A stretch of 64,000 nt of DNA from Fratercula arctica (taxonomy: Eukaryota > Chordata > Aves > Charadriiformes > Alcidae). Location of the stretch: positions 126,132,889 through 126,196,888 of the forward strand of contig CANTUZ010000002.1 in the NCBI GenBank assembly GCA_947846985.1, given 5' to 3'. Under the pieces are notes generated by a model that saw only the letters and a program-made list of their open reading frames with translations, did no database searches and was not told where the DNA came from. The position numbers and the translations under genes were made by a program. Below, one piece after another: positions 37,036 to 48,960 of the stretch (positions are counted from its first letter, which is position 1; each line of letters starts with the position of its first letter).

Positions 37036-40000
37036 AGAAAATGTCCACTTGAAACCAATGTAGAATTAAGCCGATATAAAGAAATTAAACATTATCTCCA
37101 AGCACTTAGAAAACTATCATTGAGACTTGAAGGGATTACATCTCACCTAAAAGAAAGTACCTGCCATAGCAATGATTTCCAATAATGATCAAAATTAATC
37201 CTTGGGCTGACAGCCAACACAAATCCTATACATAATTTAAAAGCTTAAAAAGCCATAGGCAGTTTAGTGGGACTCTACATCGGTAGAAGTGTGACTGTTG
37301 GACTCATCCTATGCTCAGGAACAAAGTTCTTACCACAGACTGGAGTATCGCTTCAGTGCTGGCTGAAAAAGGGAGGAGTGGGGTGTAGGATTTCCCTTCC
37401 CTGTGTCACTTCCGTAAGTCACGCGCGATTTTCCTGGAAGTCCTATTATTTGTGTTCTGCCCACTTTTCATTTATGGCATCTGTCTGAGAGGTTACCAGC
37501 TGAGGAAGTATAGTTTACCTGTTGATGTATGAAATTAAAGTCAAGATATATGTAATGAGTCTGAAGCTCAGAAGACAGCAACTTTCCGTCCATGACTGAA
37601 ATTTGAATTGTTAAATAAGTCCCAACTGGATTTATCAAGAGACTACTTGGTGTCTCTTGTACAGAGCCTGAAGTAGAGTCTCTTGTCATGAAGAAGCAGC
37701 ATTCTTCTATAAGAAATAAGCAGTTTGCATGACATCACCTGCTGGAGATTAAGCATTTTATAGGCATTTGCTTAATGATTGCTTGTGACATTGGAAAATA
37801 GTACATGATCTATTGGAAAACTTCAAGCATCTGCTTCTACTTTCTGAAAGAATTCTTAACTTTTATTTAACATACAACCGTGAATAAGCCACTCGGGCAG
37901 CCACTTTTCCATCATGCACAGGGTTTCCAAGCTCTGAATTCACAAATACTGAAACACTCTCAGCAGTTCATTGATTTTAAAAACCTGTACACCCAGGCAA
38001 AGGGTCTGCTGTAAATGACGATAAAGATACAGGTTAATTTTTTAACGCCTGGCACATTCGACTCACTTTATGGATTAAGGGTCTCATTAGAGAGGAGTAT
38101 GCTTTAGCCAGTAAAAAAAAAAAAAAAAAAAGAATGTTTTTTAAAAAATTGATTTTTGTCAGGCTTTCTTTTATTGATTGGCAGCTTAACATTTATCAGC
38201 TCAAACAGCTTACGGCTGCCATTTTGTGAGGTGATATTTTAGAGGTCAAGCTAATGCACGAGGTGGTTTTGTTTGCATTTCTAAAACTGATCTTTGCTGG
38301 ACCATCGTTATCCACTCTGAGGACTCAGGACATAATGCACACAGCGAAAAGTATTTATGAAAAGCTCTTCTCCCAGCCTTTATCCATAATTTCTGAATAA
38401 TAATTAAAAAGAAGAGCATCAAGGGCTGTGATGACATCTCTTTTGGTTTTAATCAAAGAAGTGTAGTACTGCTCCTTCCTTCTCTCACTGCATCACCAGC
38501 AGCCGTGAAATATGAAACATGTCTCATGTTCATCAGTTTCTTAGTAAACAAGGTCAGAAGGTCTTCTCTAAACATGACCATCAAATTGGCATTTTTAGAA
38601 AGCTCCTCGTGAATGAAACATAACAGTATTCCAGAAATTAAAGATTTTATTTACAAGAAGTGTTTGTACTGACCACGTGCCAGATTCTTACATTTTAAAT
38701 ATGTCAGCAACATTTAACATTTACCAAGGTGTTTCCCTCTGCATTTTTTATGCAATGTTTACCATTTTTCTTTACCATTGGCTGTGAACTAGCCAAGCGC
38801 AGACACTGAAACAGGACATAATAACCAAATATTAAGGACCAACACACAAAAAAAAAAAAGGGGACAAAAAACCTTGAGAGTCAAGAAAGCTGTGACACCA
38901 ACGCCACAGACCTCACAATTTATTCCTACAGTTGTGATAACAAAGTGTTACCTCTCAACATTTGATACACACGAACCCACGTGGCAAATCTGTATTCCTA
39001 CTCAACGAAGAGTTACTGAAATAGATGAGAGTGACTATGTGTGCGGTGCTTGACAAATGGCATTTCTTACAGTTGACAGTTGTTAAAAGCACTTGATATC
39101 ACTGTTGCAATCTCTGGCATTGTTGTACACAGAAAGCTTTGGCTGTTTGCTATGACTATATATCCAAAAATTAAATATTCATTAAATTGAACTGTCTGTC
39201 AACTCTTGATTTCCCAAGTCATTTTCATATTGCAGCTGAAAATTTCCTAAACCAGCATCAAGGAATGATGTGCAAAGTCAAAAGACAAATGTCTCATCAG
39301 CTGTAAATAATGCTCCAGCAAATCTGCATTTTGTGGGTAAAGAAGTTATGGAGAGCAAAGCAGCAAATCACAAAGGCAGATTTCTGGTAGGATGTAATTC
39401 ACCCGTTAATTTTCAAGTGTGGCCAGAATAAAGGCAGTTAAGAGAGGAAAACAACAAAAGGACTCATGCAGCTGGAATCTGCAGCGAATGTGCCTTTGAT
39501 CAGGGTGAAAGTAAATGGCCACAGACGGACTGACAGGACAGATTTTTGGAGTGGGATGCAAAGAGCAAATCAGTGTCACAGCAGCACTCACAAACTGTCA
39601 TGTGTGGAAATGGGGGTATTTTGTGGGCACAAGGCTGATAATTTTGCATACATTTTTAACAACTACCTTGGAGTTGAGATGGGGAAACATGGAAACCGAA
39701 ATCTGAATTAATTATTTAAAGTATGAATATAAATCAACTCCCATTTATCTCTGGTGAGGAATTTGGGTTTTGGTATTTAAGTGGCGTCCGTGCAACTTCA
39801 GTGTATTTTACTTGAGCATTACCTAAAGACCTAAATCTGTTGTTAATTCAGATGAATTTTCCTGTTTGTACTTCATAGATAAGCTGTTAGAAAATCCTTA
39901 GTGTGTTAGTATGTTTGCCACTTTCACTGCTCCAAGTGGAAGTGGGGTGATGTTTACTAAAATGCACAGACATTATACACACTGTGTGGGGTTACAATGC

Positions 40001-40699
40001 AGCCAGTACCCATCTGGGCAGATTTTAAGGCCTCATCGGACAAGCTGTGGTTGAGGCTGACGACGATTCGAGTGAAGAGAAGTTACTGCATGTATTTTAA
40101 ACCCAGATCAGCTCACAGGAGCAGGTTTCTTCACTAAACCGAGATGATGGTGGTCTGGATGGGGGGCCGAGGGGAGAAAAGACAGCAGGGTGCTTTGCTG
40201 GAGACAACTTTTCATTTTAATCTTTGGCAGCTGGAACAGTCTGCCTTGCTGTGGTCCTACTTTTTAAATTAATAGCTATAAATTATAGCTAATATTTTTA
40301 ATAAATATGGTGGAAGCTTGTTTTATATTGTCTCTAGTACCATGGGGTAAAACTGTCTCTGTTGGCTGTTAAAAAAATTAACGTTTAAGTGATGTTGTGA
40401 TCAATGAAATTGCTTTTCATGCTGTAAATCCATGCAGACATAGGATATGCGCTGTGTTTTGTACAGTACCTGGTATGGCGGTTCTTCTGCCAGACAGAAG
40501 TTCCTATGCACCATTACAAAATAAACGATAAATATTTGCAATTTCGTCTCTCCCTTTAATGGCCTGCTTTCATGTTAAAATTACTGGGGGGAGGGGGAAG
40601 AAGGCAAGTTATTTATCTCATTTTCCTTATTATAATTGAAAACATCTTTTATTTCCCTTGCTTTATCTTAAATAACATGAAGTTAGAGGTTGTCACGCT
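37036..40699. other. Intronic sequence before the NKAIN3 exon
   Basis: No mobile element is recognised in this stretch of about 3.7 kb. It contains an A19 run at 38113-38131 and an A12 run at 38848-38859. The stretch around 38150-38440 looks non-random, but no family is recognised. Confidence 0.5.
38113..38131 (+). repeat. A19 mononucleotide run
   Basis: An uninterrupted run of 19 A. It is the only A run of this length I see on the + strand; the other long runs are T. Confidence 0.95.
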
Positions 40700-40720
40700 T
40701 TTTCCCTCCCTGTCTCCTAG
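40700..40720 (+). other. Splice acceptor of the NKAIN3 exon
   Basis: A pyrimidine-rich tract (TTTTTCCCTCCCTGTCTCC) ends in TAG directly before the first exon codon. It fits a strong U2-type 3' splice site and sets the exon start at 40721. The acceptor comes from sequence alone; no transcript is available here. Confidence 0.85.
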
Positions 40721-42303
<1,583 letters not shown>

Positions 42304-43311
42304 GCACCAGTGACATCACAAGCACCTACACAAGCCATGTGTCTGCTCCTGGCCTATCAGCTTCTCAGGCACTAGTGACATCACGAGCACCTACACAAGC
42401 CACGTGTCTGCTCCTGGCCTATCAGCTTCTCAGGCACTAGTGACATCACGAGCACCTACACAAGCCATGTGTCTGCTCCTGGCCTATCAGCTTCTCAGGC
42501 ACTAGTGACATCACGAGCACCTACACAAGCCATGTGTCTGCTCCTGGCCTATCAGCTTCTCAGGCACCAGTGACATCCCAAGCAGCTACACAAGCCATGT
42601 GTCTGTTCCTGGCCTATCAGCTTCTCAGGCACTAGTGACATCATGAGCACCTACACAAGCCACGTGTCTGCTGCTGGCCTATCAGCTTCTCAGGCACTAG
42701 TGACATCCCAAGCAGCTACACAAGCCGTGTGTCTGCTCCTGGCCTATCAGCTTCTCAGGCACTAGTGACATCACAAGCACCTACACAAGCCATGTGTCTG
42801 CTCCTGGCCTATCAGCTTCTCAGGCACTAGTGACATCACAAGCACCTACACAAGCCATGTGGCTGCTCCTGGCCTATCAGCTTCTCAGGCACTAGTGACA
42901 TCCCAAGCAGCTACACAAGCCACGTGTCTGCTCCTGGCCTATCAGCTTCTCAGGCACTAGTGACATCACAAGCACCTACACAAGCCATGTGTCTGCTCCT
43001 GGCCTATCAGCTTCTCAGGCACTAGTGACATCCCAAGCAGCTACACAAGCCATGTGTCTGCTCCTGGCCTATCAACTTCTCAGGCACTAGTGACATCACA
43101 AGCACCTACACAAGCCATGTGTCTGCTCCTGGCCTATCAGCTTCTCAGGCACCAGTGACATCCCAAGCAGCTACACAAGCCATGTGTCTGCTCCTGGCCT
43201 ATCAGCTTCTCAGGCACCAGTGACATCCCAAGCAGCTACACAAGCCATGTGTCTGCTCCTGGCCTATCAGCTTCTCAGGCACCAGTGACATCCCAAGCAG
43301 CTACACAAGCC
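42304..43311 (+). repeat. 65-bp minisatellite, about 15.5 copies
   Basis: Units start with GCACTAGTGACATC or GCACCAGTGACATC and recur at exactly 65 bp, from 42304 to the sixteenth start at 43279; the last unit stops after CACAAGCC. No length variation is seen between units. Two main types occur: A, with CACGAGCACC or CACAAGCACC, and B, with CCCAAGCAGC. Other variable sites are CACGTG/CATGTG and a few single substitutions. Every unit ends in CTATCAGCTTCTCAG, with one ATCAACTT variant. There are no unique spacers, so it is not a CRISPR-like array. It lies about 1.4 kb downstream of the exon, inside the intron. Confidence 0.98.
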
Positions 43312-45739
43312 TTCTGCTGACTGTCATTCAGTCAGGAAGCAAAGACCTTGCATCAGGATCTTTTCCAGTGAAGACAAAATCCTCCAGCCATGAGGCCCGG
43401 CCCTGTCTATGTCAACACAAGTTATAACATTTCTGGGAAAGGAGGTCTTGCAGAAGAATTCTGCGCAGTACATCTGCAAAGCTTAACTGAATGCACCTTC
43501 CTTGCTCTTGTAGGGGCCTGATACTCAAAGCAGGTTGCTTCTCCCATGAGCTCTCCATTTGCGGCAAATTCCCCTCGCAATGCAGCGTCCTTCACTCTGC
43601 CTCAGTGAGCCTGGACAAGGGAAACTGACGTGTGCTTTGTTTCACAGGAGAAAAAAAAATAAATATTCCCAATACTTACTTACTTCTAGAAGGAAAAATG
43701 TATTGTGTTAGAAAATTTCCTAGAATTTTTGTGATTAGAAACAAATTTAGAGTTCAGTGGAAATATAGCCGATTGTTGAAATCAGGAACTTTTTTCTTAT
43801 CAGTGCAGTACAGTTATGGTCAAAATTTACCAAATGACAGGAGCAAAACTATTAGTGTTAGAATAATGGAATAAAAACATGTAATATATACAAACTAAAA
43901 GAAATATGAAAATGGAAAAATTTAAAGGTTATGTAATAATTATAAAGCATAAGATGTAACAGACCTTCTCTTTCTTGTGGAGTGACTGATTGCCTGAAAC
44001 AATCATATAGAAATTCTGAATACAATTTGTTGCAAGTTCAAAATGGGCCGAGAACTTATAAGGCTGGACTGTGAATTAAATAGTTGCAAGTTTCAGATAC
44101 TGCTTTTGACTCATACACACAATGTTAAAATTAAAATCCCAGATGCCAAGTAAGGTTTTCCTCCAGTCTTATTGTCTTGCTATCCCATCTGGGACACTTT
44201 ATGATAAGCACACCATGAATCTGTACTCCAGTTTCCATGCTGAATTGTCATTTAGGCTTGTTTAATTTACTGTCACACAGGACAGGAGTCACCACCTAGA
44301 TTATCCGACTTGTTGCAGTTTCCTCCCATTTTCTGAGTATTGTTGACCTGAGGAAGTTCCCATTAATTTCGCATGCATAACTGCTCTCCTAATTGGGGTA
44401 CCAATTTCGATCGTTAGTTAAAAGGTCATTTAGTTTGTCTTTTTACAGTACTGAAGAATTGCAGATCAGAAGATTTTTCTTTCTTTTTTTCTTTTACTAG
44501 GACCTAGTCCTAGAGGTAGCCTGTTCCTTTCTGGACCTTACAACCTACTTAATTTTCGTAACATTTTAATGTAGCAACAGTAGCGTAACAAACCATTTTA
44601 CAGTGTAACAAAAACTTTATTGGCATAACAAATATTTTATCATGCTAACCCTTGTCCAAACAACTGGGAAGGTGAGCACTTCCATTGAGTAGGGGGTTAG
44701 AGCCTCTGCAGGAAGCAATCCCTCCAGGGGTAAATATTGGATACCTGTCGAGATATATAACTCACTAGCAGCAGTTCTTCATTTCTGAAAGATGATGACT
44801 TTTTATTGAAATCTTTTTTTTTTTTTAACCAGTATAAAAATTTTTATATGCACAGAATGCTGCAGCTGTGACTACATCGGACCCTGCTTCATTTATTTAA
44901 TTCTAACACAGTAAGACTCTTTCTGTATTTGCTTTATAGTTGTTTCTAAAAATAAGTATTTTTCATTGGTGAAACAGTAACTTTGTATCTCATCCTGATT
45001 CAAGGTGTATGTTGAAGTGATTGGGAGTTGAATGCGTTAAGCACTGCTTTAAATTGGGGAAAATCAAGATAAATATTAGAGAGTGGGATGCAATGAATAG
45101 TGAAGAAGAAATATATTTGAATTATTAGCTTAAAATCTGCATTTATTTGATGTGTAGGGGACAGTACATATTTTGATGAATAAATCCTTCTGCATAACCC
45201 CTTTCGTTTTAAAATGCAAGGCAGATCATCTTTACTGAAACCCGAATTTTTGGAGAACTAATGGATATTACAGTCAAAATGGTGACAGTTTAACAACTTG
45301 GAGAAAGGCCCTTTATAGAGTGTTTTTTGTTATTTGAAAATAGTCAATGCACACTGAGAATGTTAAATGCCAGGTAGACAGTGGTTTTAATAGCCTGAGA
45401 TTTAAAAAGGTTTCCAAGTGCAGAGAGTTTTGTATTAGACCCTGAGCCTAATATCATAGTAAGCTTGTCCACAGCTACAGTGTGAAGCAGAGACCCTCCC
45501 AAGCTAGGGTTCACCCAGGTAACTTTGAAATTAGCAGCCATATCCATGCTGAAAAAGCAAAATGAATTAATTTTGGCAGAGACACAAGCTGACACAAATA
45601 GGCTGTTTCTGGGGATGGGAGCTACTACCTGCTCACACCACTGCATTCCACGAGGTGAGATTAACTTTCCATCTGGGTGTCATCACATTACTCTTCACTG
45701 TATAGAAGAGCCATACCTAATACCTAGAACTCTGAAGGA
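43312..45739. other. AT-rich intronic sequence, no gene seen
   Basis: No exon, RNA gene or mobile element is recognised between the minisatellite and the AAAGG array. T13 lies at 44814-44826. Confidence 0.55.
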
Positions 45740-46242
45740 GGGGAAAGAAGGAAAGGAAAGGAAAGGAAAGGAAAGGAAAAGAAAGGAAAGGAAAGGAAAG
45801 GAAAGGAAAGGAAAGGAAAGGAAAGGAAAGGAAAGGAAAGGAAAGGAAAGGAAAGGAAAGGAAAGGAAAGGAAAGGAAAGGAAAGGAAGGAAAGGAAGGA
45901 AAGGAAAGGAAAGGAAGGAAAGGAAAGGAAGGAAGGAAAGGAAAGGAAGGGAAGGAAAGGAAGGGAAGGAAGGAAGGGAAAGGAAAGGAAAGGAAAGGAA
46001 AGGAAGGGAAAGGAAAGGAAAGGGAAAGGAAGGAAAGGAAAGGAAAGGAAAGGGAAAGGAAGGAAAGGAAAGGAAAGGAAGGAAAGGGAAAGGAAGGAAA
46101 GGAAGGGAAAGGAAAGGAAGGGAAAGGAAAGGAAAGGAAAGGAAAGGAAAGGAAAGGAAAGGAAAGGAAAGGAAAGGAAAGGAAAGGAAAGGAAAGGAAA
46201 GGAAAGGAAAGGAAAGGAAAGGAAAGGAAGGAAAAAGGAAGG
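45740..46242 (+). repeat. (AAAGG)n polypurine array, about 500 bp
   Basis: The array is entirely A and G on the sense strand. A first block of near-pure AAAGG pentamers (about 45745-45889, with one AAAAG interruption) is followed by a mixed middle with AAGG tetramers and AAAGGG hexamers (about 45890-46118). A second near-pure pentamer block runs to about 46228. The long open frames on both strands (up to 277 codons) are a by-product of a stop-free repeat and are not genes. Such tracts can form triplex DNA and are prone to expansion. Confidence 0.98.
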
Positions 46243-48190
46243 ACACTCAAGTTGTTTGGTATGTTGATGCTGACCGAATGTGGGATAATTTGAAGAAAAG
46301 CACTGGTTTACTTAACAGAGGTCCACCTGTTGCCTCTCGTAACTGTCAATTAGGATAACCTCTGGGTGACTGCTGGATCTATAGATGAAGAACACCCACA
46401 GAAAAAACACTCCTGGAGAGTCACCTGGTTTTCACTACAGTGTAAAGCCAGGCAAAGATGTGATATAGAGAGATTAAGAGTGTTGAATCTTCCACAGTGG
46501 AGTTAAAAGCAGTGAACATACCTGCCTAAGGTAAAGTTGGGCACTAATCAATGGGGAATAACTTATCAGTAACACTACCAAGCGCAAAACATGGCCAGAA
46601 AACTCTATTACTTTCTACAGAATATAATGAAGTTGTAATGTCACAAGTATAAGAAAAATCACTCCAGATAGCCAAACTGGGAGTTGGATACTGTGCTCAC
46701 TGTGAGTCTGAGCGATTGTCCTGCAAGATGGACATACTACATCTATACACATAAATTGAACGTGCCAAGGGAGCTGGGTACTGACGCCAACTGGCTCAGA
46801 ACAGTTCACGTCTCCACTAATGTTCTCAGCCTCCAAGACAAGCTGGTGTGTTCAAGCCACCCAATGGGAAAAATCCACAGACTCTTCTGACCAAAACTAT
46901 GCCCAGGAACCATTTGGGGAGAGTGGTGGCTGGACCAGGCCAAGCTCATAGACATGTAGTGTCATGGGTGATGGTGTGCCAGTGCCAGGAATGCTCCCAG
47001 GCATGCAGGAATTCCCTCCTGTTGATGCAGCCGTGGCGGGTAAATCTCCAGCTGCAATTTGTTCCTCAGAGGGGACTGAGGCAGGAGCTGGCAGGAAGTA
47101 GTTAGATGGTCTATTTACCTAGAAGGGTGTTGAAGAACATTATTTTTTAAATCTTTGCCAGAGAAACTTATCCCCTATCTTTTTGACATGGTAGAGAAAA
47201 GTATGTTTTCACGTGACATCTGGTGGTTACAGCGACATTTATGACATTTATAGAAATGGTGTTGAGTTTCCATTCAGGGGCATTCTGTCCTATTAAGCTC
47301 TTCTACCATCCTAATGTGGGAATGTGTGAGCAACTCCATCCTTGCATTAAGCGACATATACCTGTCTTGTGTCCATTGTTCTGCCACTTTCTCCCTACAT
47401 GAAGAATAAGGCATGGAGCTGAGACTTTGTCTGGTTAAGGATTGAGTTTCTGTGCTGTTTCTGAATGTTCTTTCACTCTTGGACATGTGCCCGCTTGATG
47501 TGCAGGCAGAAAGCAAAGCTGAGAACACCTTGAACTTGGGGTACAAATCTGCAAGGATTGAGATCTTGTTTATTTATTGTGGGAATTCATTTCATTTATA
47601 TTTGGCCTCATTCTGGCCCTCAAGAAAGGTCTGTCTTTTCCATAAATGGTGGATTGAAGATGTTGTCAAAAGAGCTCCTGATCGTAGTTTTAGTCTGAAA
47701 ATGTTTCTCTGGTGCTGTAGAGACCACTGGGGCCAAAACCATTAAAGAGTTTGAAGTTAAAAAGTTGTTGTTCATTCAGTATTGATTGCCTTGGTCTGGA
47801 GCATGTGTTCAGTCTGGTACAGGAGCACATCCAGTATGGATACAGCAGTGTGATAGTGCAGAGGCAGCTTGCACTGCTGTATAGTATTTGGAGGTGGATG
47901 ACTTCATATCTGGGTATATCTAACTATGACTCTGTGTGCAAATCCACAAAACCACATGTAGCTGGTCACTGTCTTCCAGGATTTGGGTTAGACAACAAGA
48001 ACTTATAAAACATAACCGCTAAAGTATATATCCTGAGAATATGTCTTTCCAGTGCACTTTTCAATTCCTGAATGTATAAATATTTTATACTTTCCCCTAA
48101 TAGGCAACAGACTTCTAAAACAGTTTTCAATATAGTGTCTGAATGTTTGGTGACACGTCTGCCACTGGTCGAAAAATTGCAACCTTTCTA
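46243..48190. other. Intronic sequence, no gene seen
   Basis: No recognisable family is present. A more GC-balanced stretch lies at about 46850-47105, with short open frames and no domain. Confidence 0.55.
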
Positions 48191-48960
48191 TCACAGAATC
48201 ACACAAAAGGGTTGAGGTTGGAAGGGACCTCTGCAGGTCATCTGGTCCAACTCCCCCCTGAAGCAGGGCCACCTAGAACCAGTTGCCCAGGACTGTGTCC
48301 AGATTGCTTTTGAATATCTCCAAGGACAGAGACTCTACAATCTTCCTGGGCAACCTGTAGTACTGCTCAGTCACCCTCACAGTAGAGAAGTGTTTCGATG
48401 TTCAGAGGGAACCTCCCGTGTTTCAGTTTGTGCCCATTGCCTCTGGTCCTGTCACCGTGCACCACTGAAAAGAGCCTGGCTCCATCCCCTTTGCACCTTT
48501 CCTTCAGGTGTTTATTTACATTAATAAGGTTCCCTCCTGAGCCTTCTCTTTTCCAGGCTGAACGATCCCAGCTCTCTCAGCCTTTCCTCATAGGAGAGAT
48601 GCTCCAGTCCCTTCATCATTTTTGTGGCCCTTTGTTGGACTCTCTCCGGTATGTCCGTGACTCTCTTGTACTGGGGAGCCCAGAACTGGACCCAGCACTC
48701 CAGGTATGGCCTCACCAGCGCTGAATGAAGGGGCAGGATCACCTCCTTCCACCTGCTGGCAATGCTTTGCCTAATGCAGCCCAGGATGTAATTTGCCTTC
48801 TTCGCAGCAAGGGCGCATTGCTGGCTCATGTCTAACCTTGTGACCACCGAGACCCCTAGGTTTTTTTCTGTCGAGCTGCTTTCTAGCATATTTCAGTGCC
48901 TGAAGTCGTTCTTCCCTGGGTGCAGGACTTTGCACTTCCCCTTTTTGAACTTCATGAGGT
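48191..48960 (-). mobile_element. CR1 LINE, 5'-truncated, reverse orientation
   Basis: Read on the minus strand from 48960, it starts with CCTCATGAAGTTCAAAAAGG and GTGCAAAGTCCTGCACCCAG. It continues through an ORF2 C-terminal frame (open 48889-48521) with [52 protein letters not shown] and [20 protein letters not shown]. It ends at 48191 with the 3' segment (GGTCCCTTCCAACCTCAACC, then GATTCTGTGA). It is the longest CR1 copy in the window. The reading frame is broken after 48521 relative to other CR1 copies, so it is inactive. Confidence 0.95.

Larger units (their letters stand above)
1..40720 (+). other. Partial NKAIN3 intron upstream of the exon
   Basis: This is inferred to be the intron before the exon because no other convincing exon or gene lies within it. 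It is AT-rich, with stop codons frequent in all frames, and it holds CR1 fragments, simple repeats and one long hairpin, all listed separately. Its 5' end lies outside the window. An unrecognised non-coding RNA or alternative exon inside it cannot be excluded. Confidence 0.7.

Noticed and set aside
42304..43311. CRISPR-like appearance of regularly spaced repeats
   Set aside because: The whole 65-bp unit repeats with no unique spacers, in a eukaryotic intron with no cas genes. It is a minisatellite.
45525..46358. 277-codon open frame rich in GKERK repeats, and its long minus-strand counterparts
   Set aside because: It is wholly produced by the AAAGG array, which has no stop codons in any frame; there is no domain or splice context.
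48521..48889. 122-codon minus-strand open frame as a host gene
   Set aside because: The peptide is CR1 ORF2, within the CR1 copy at 48191-48960.
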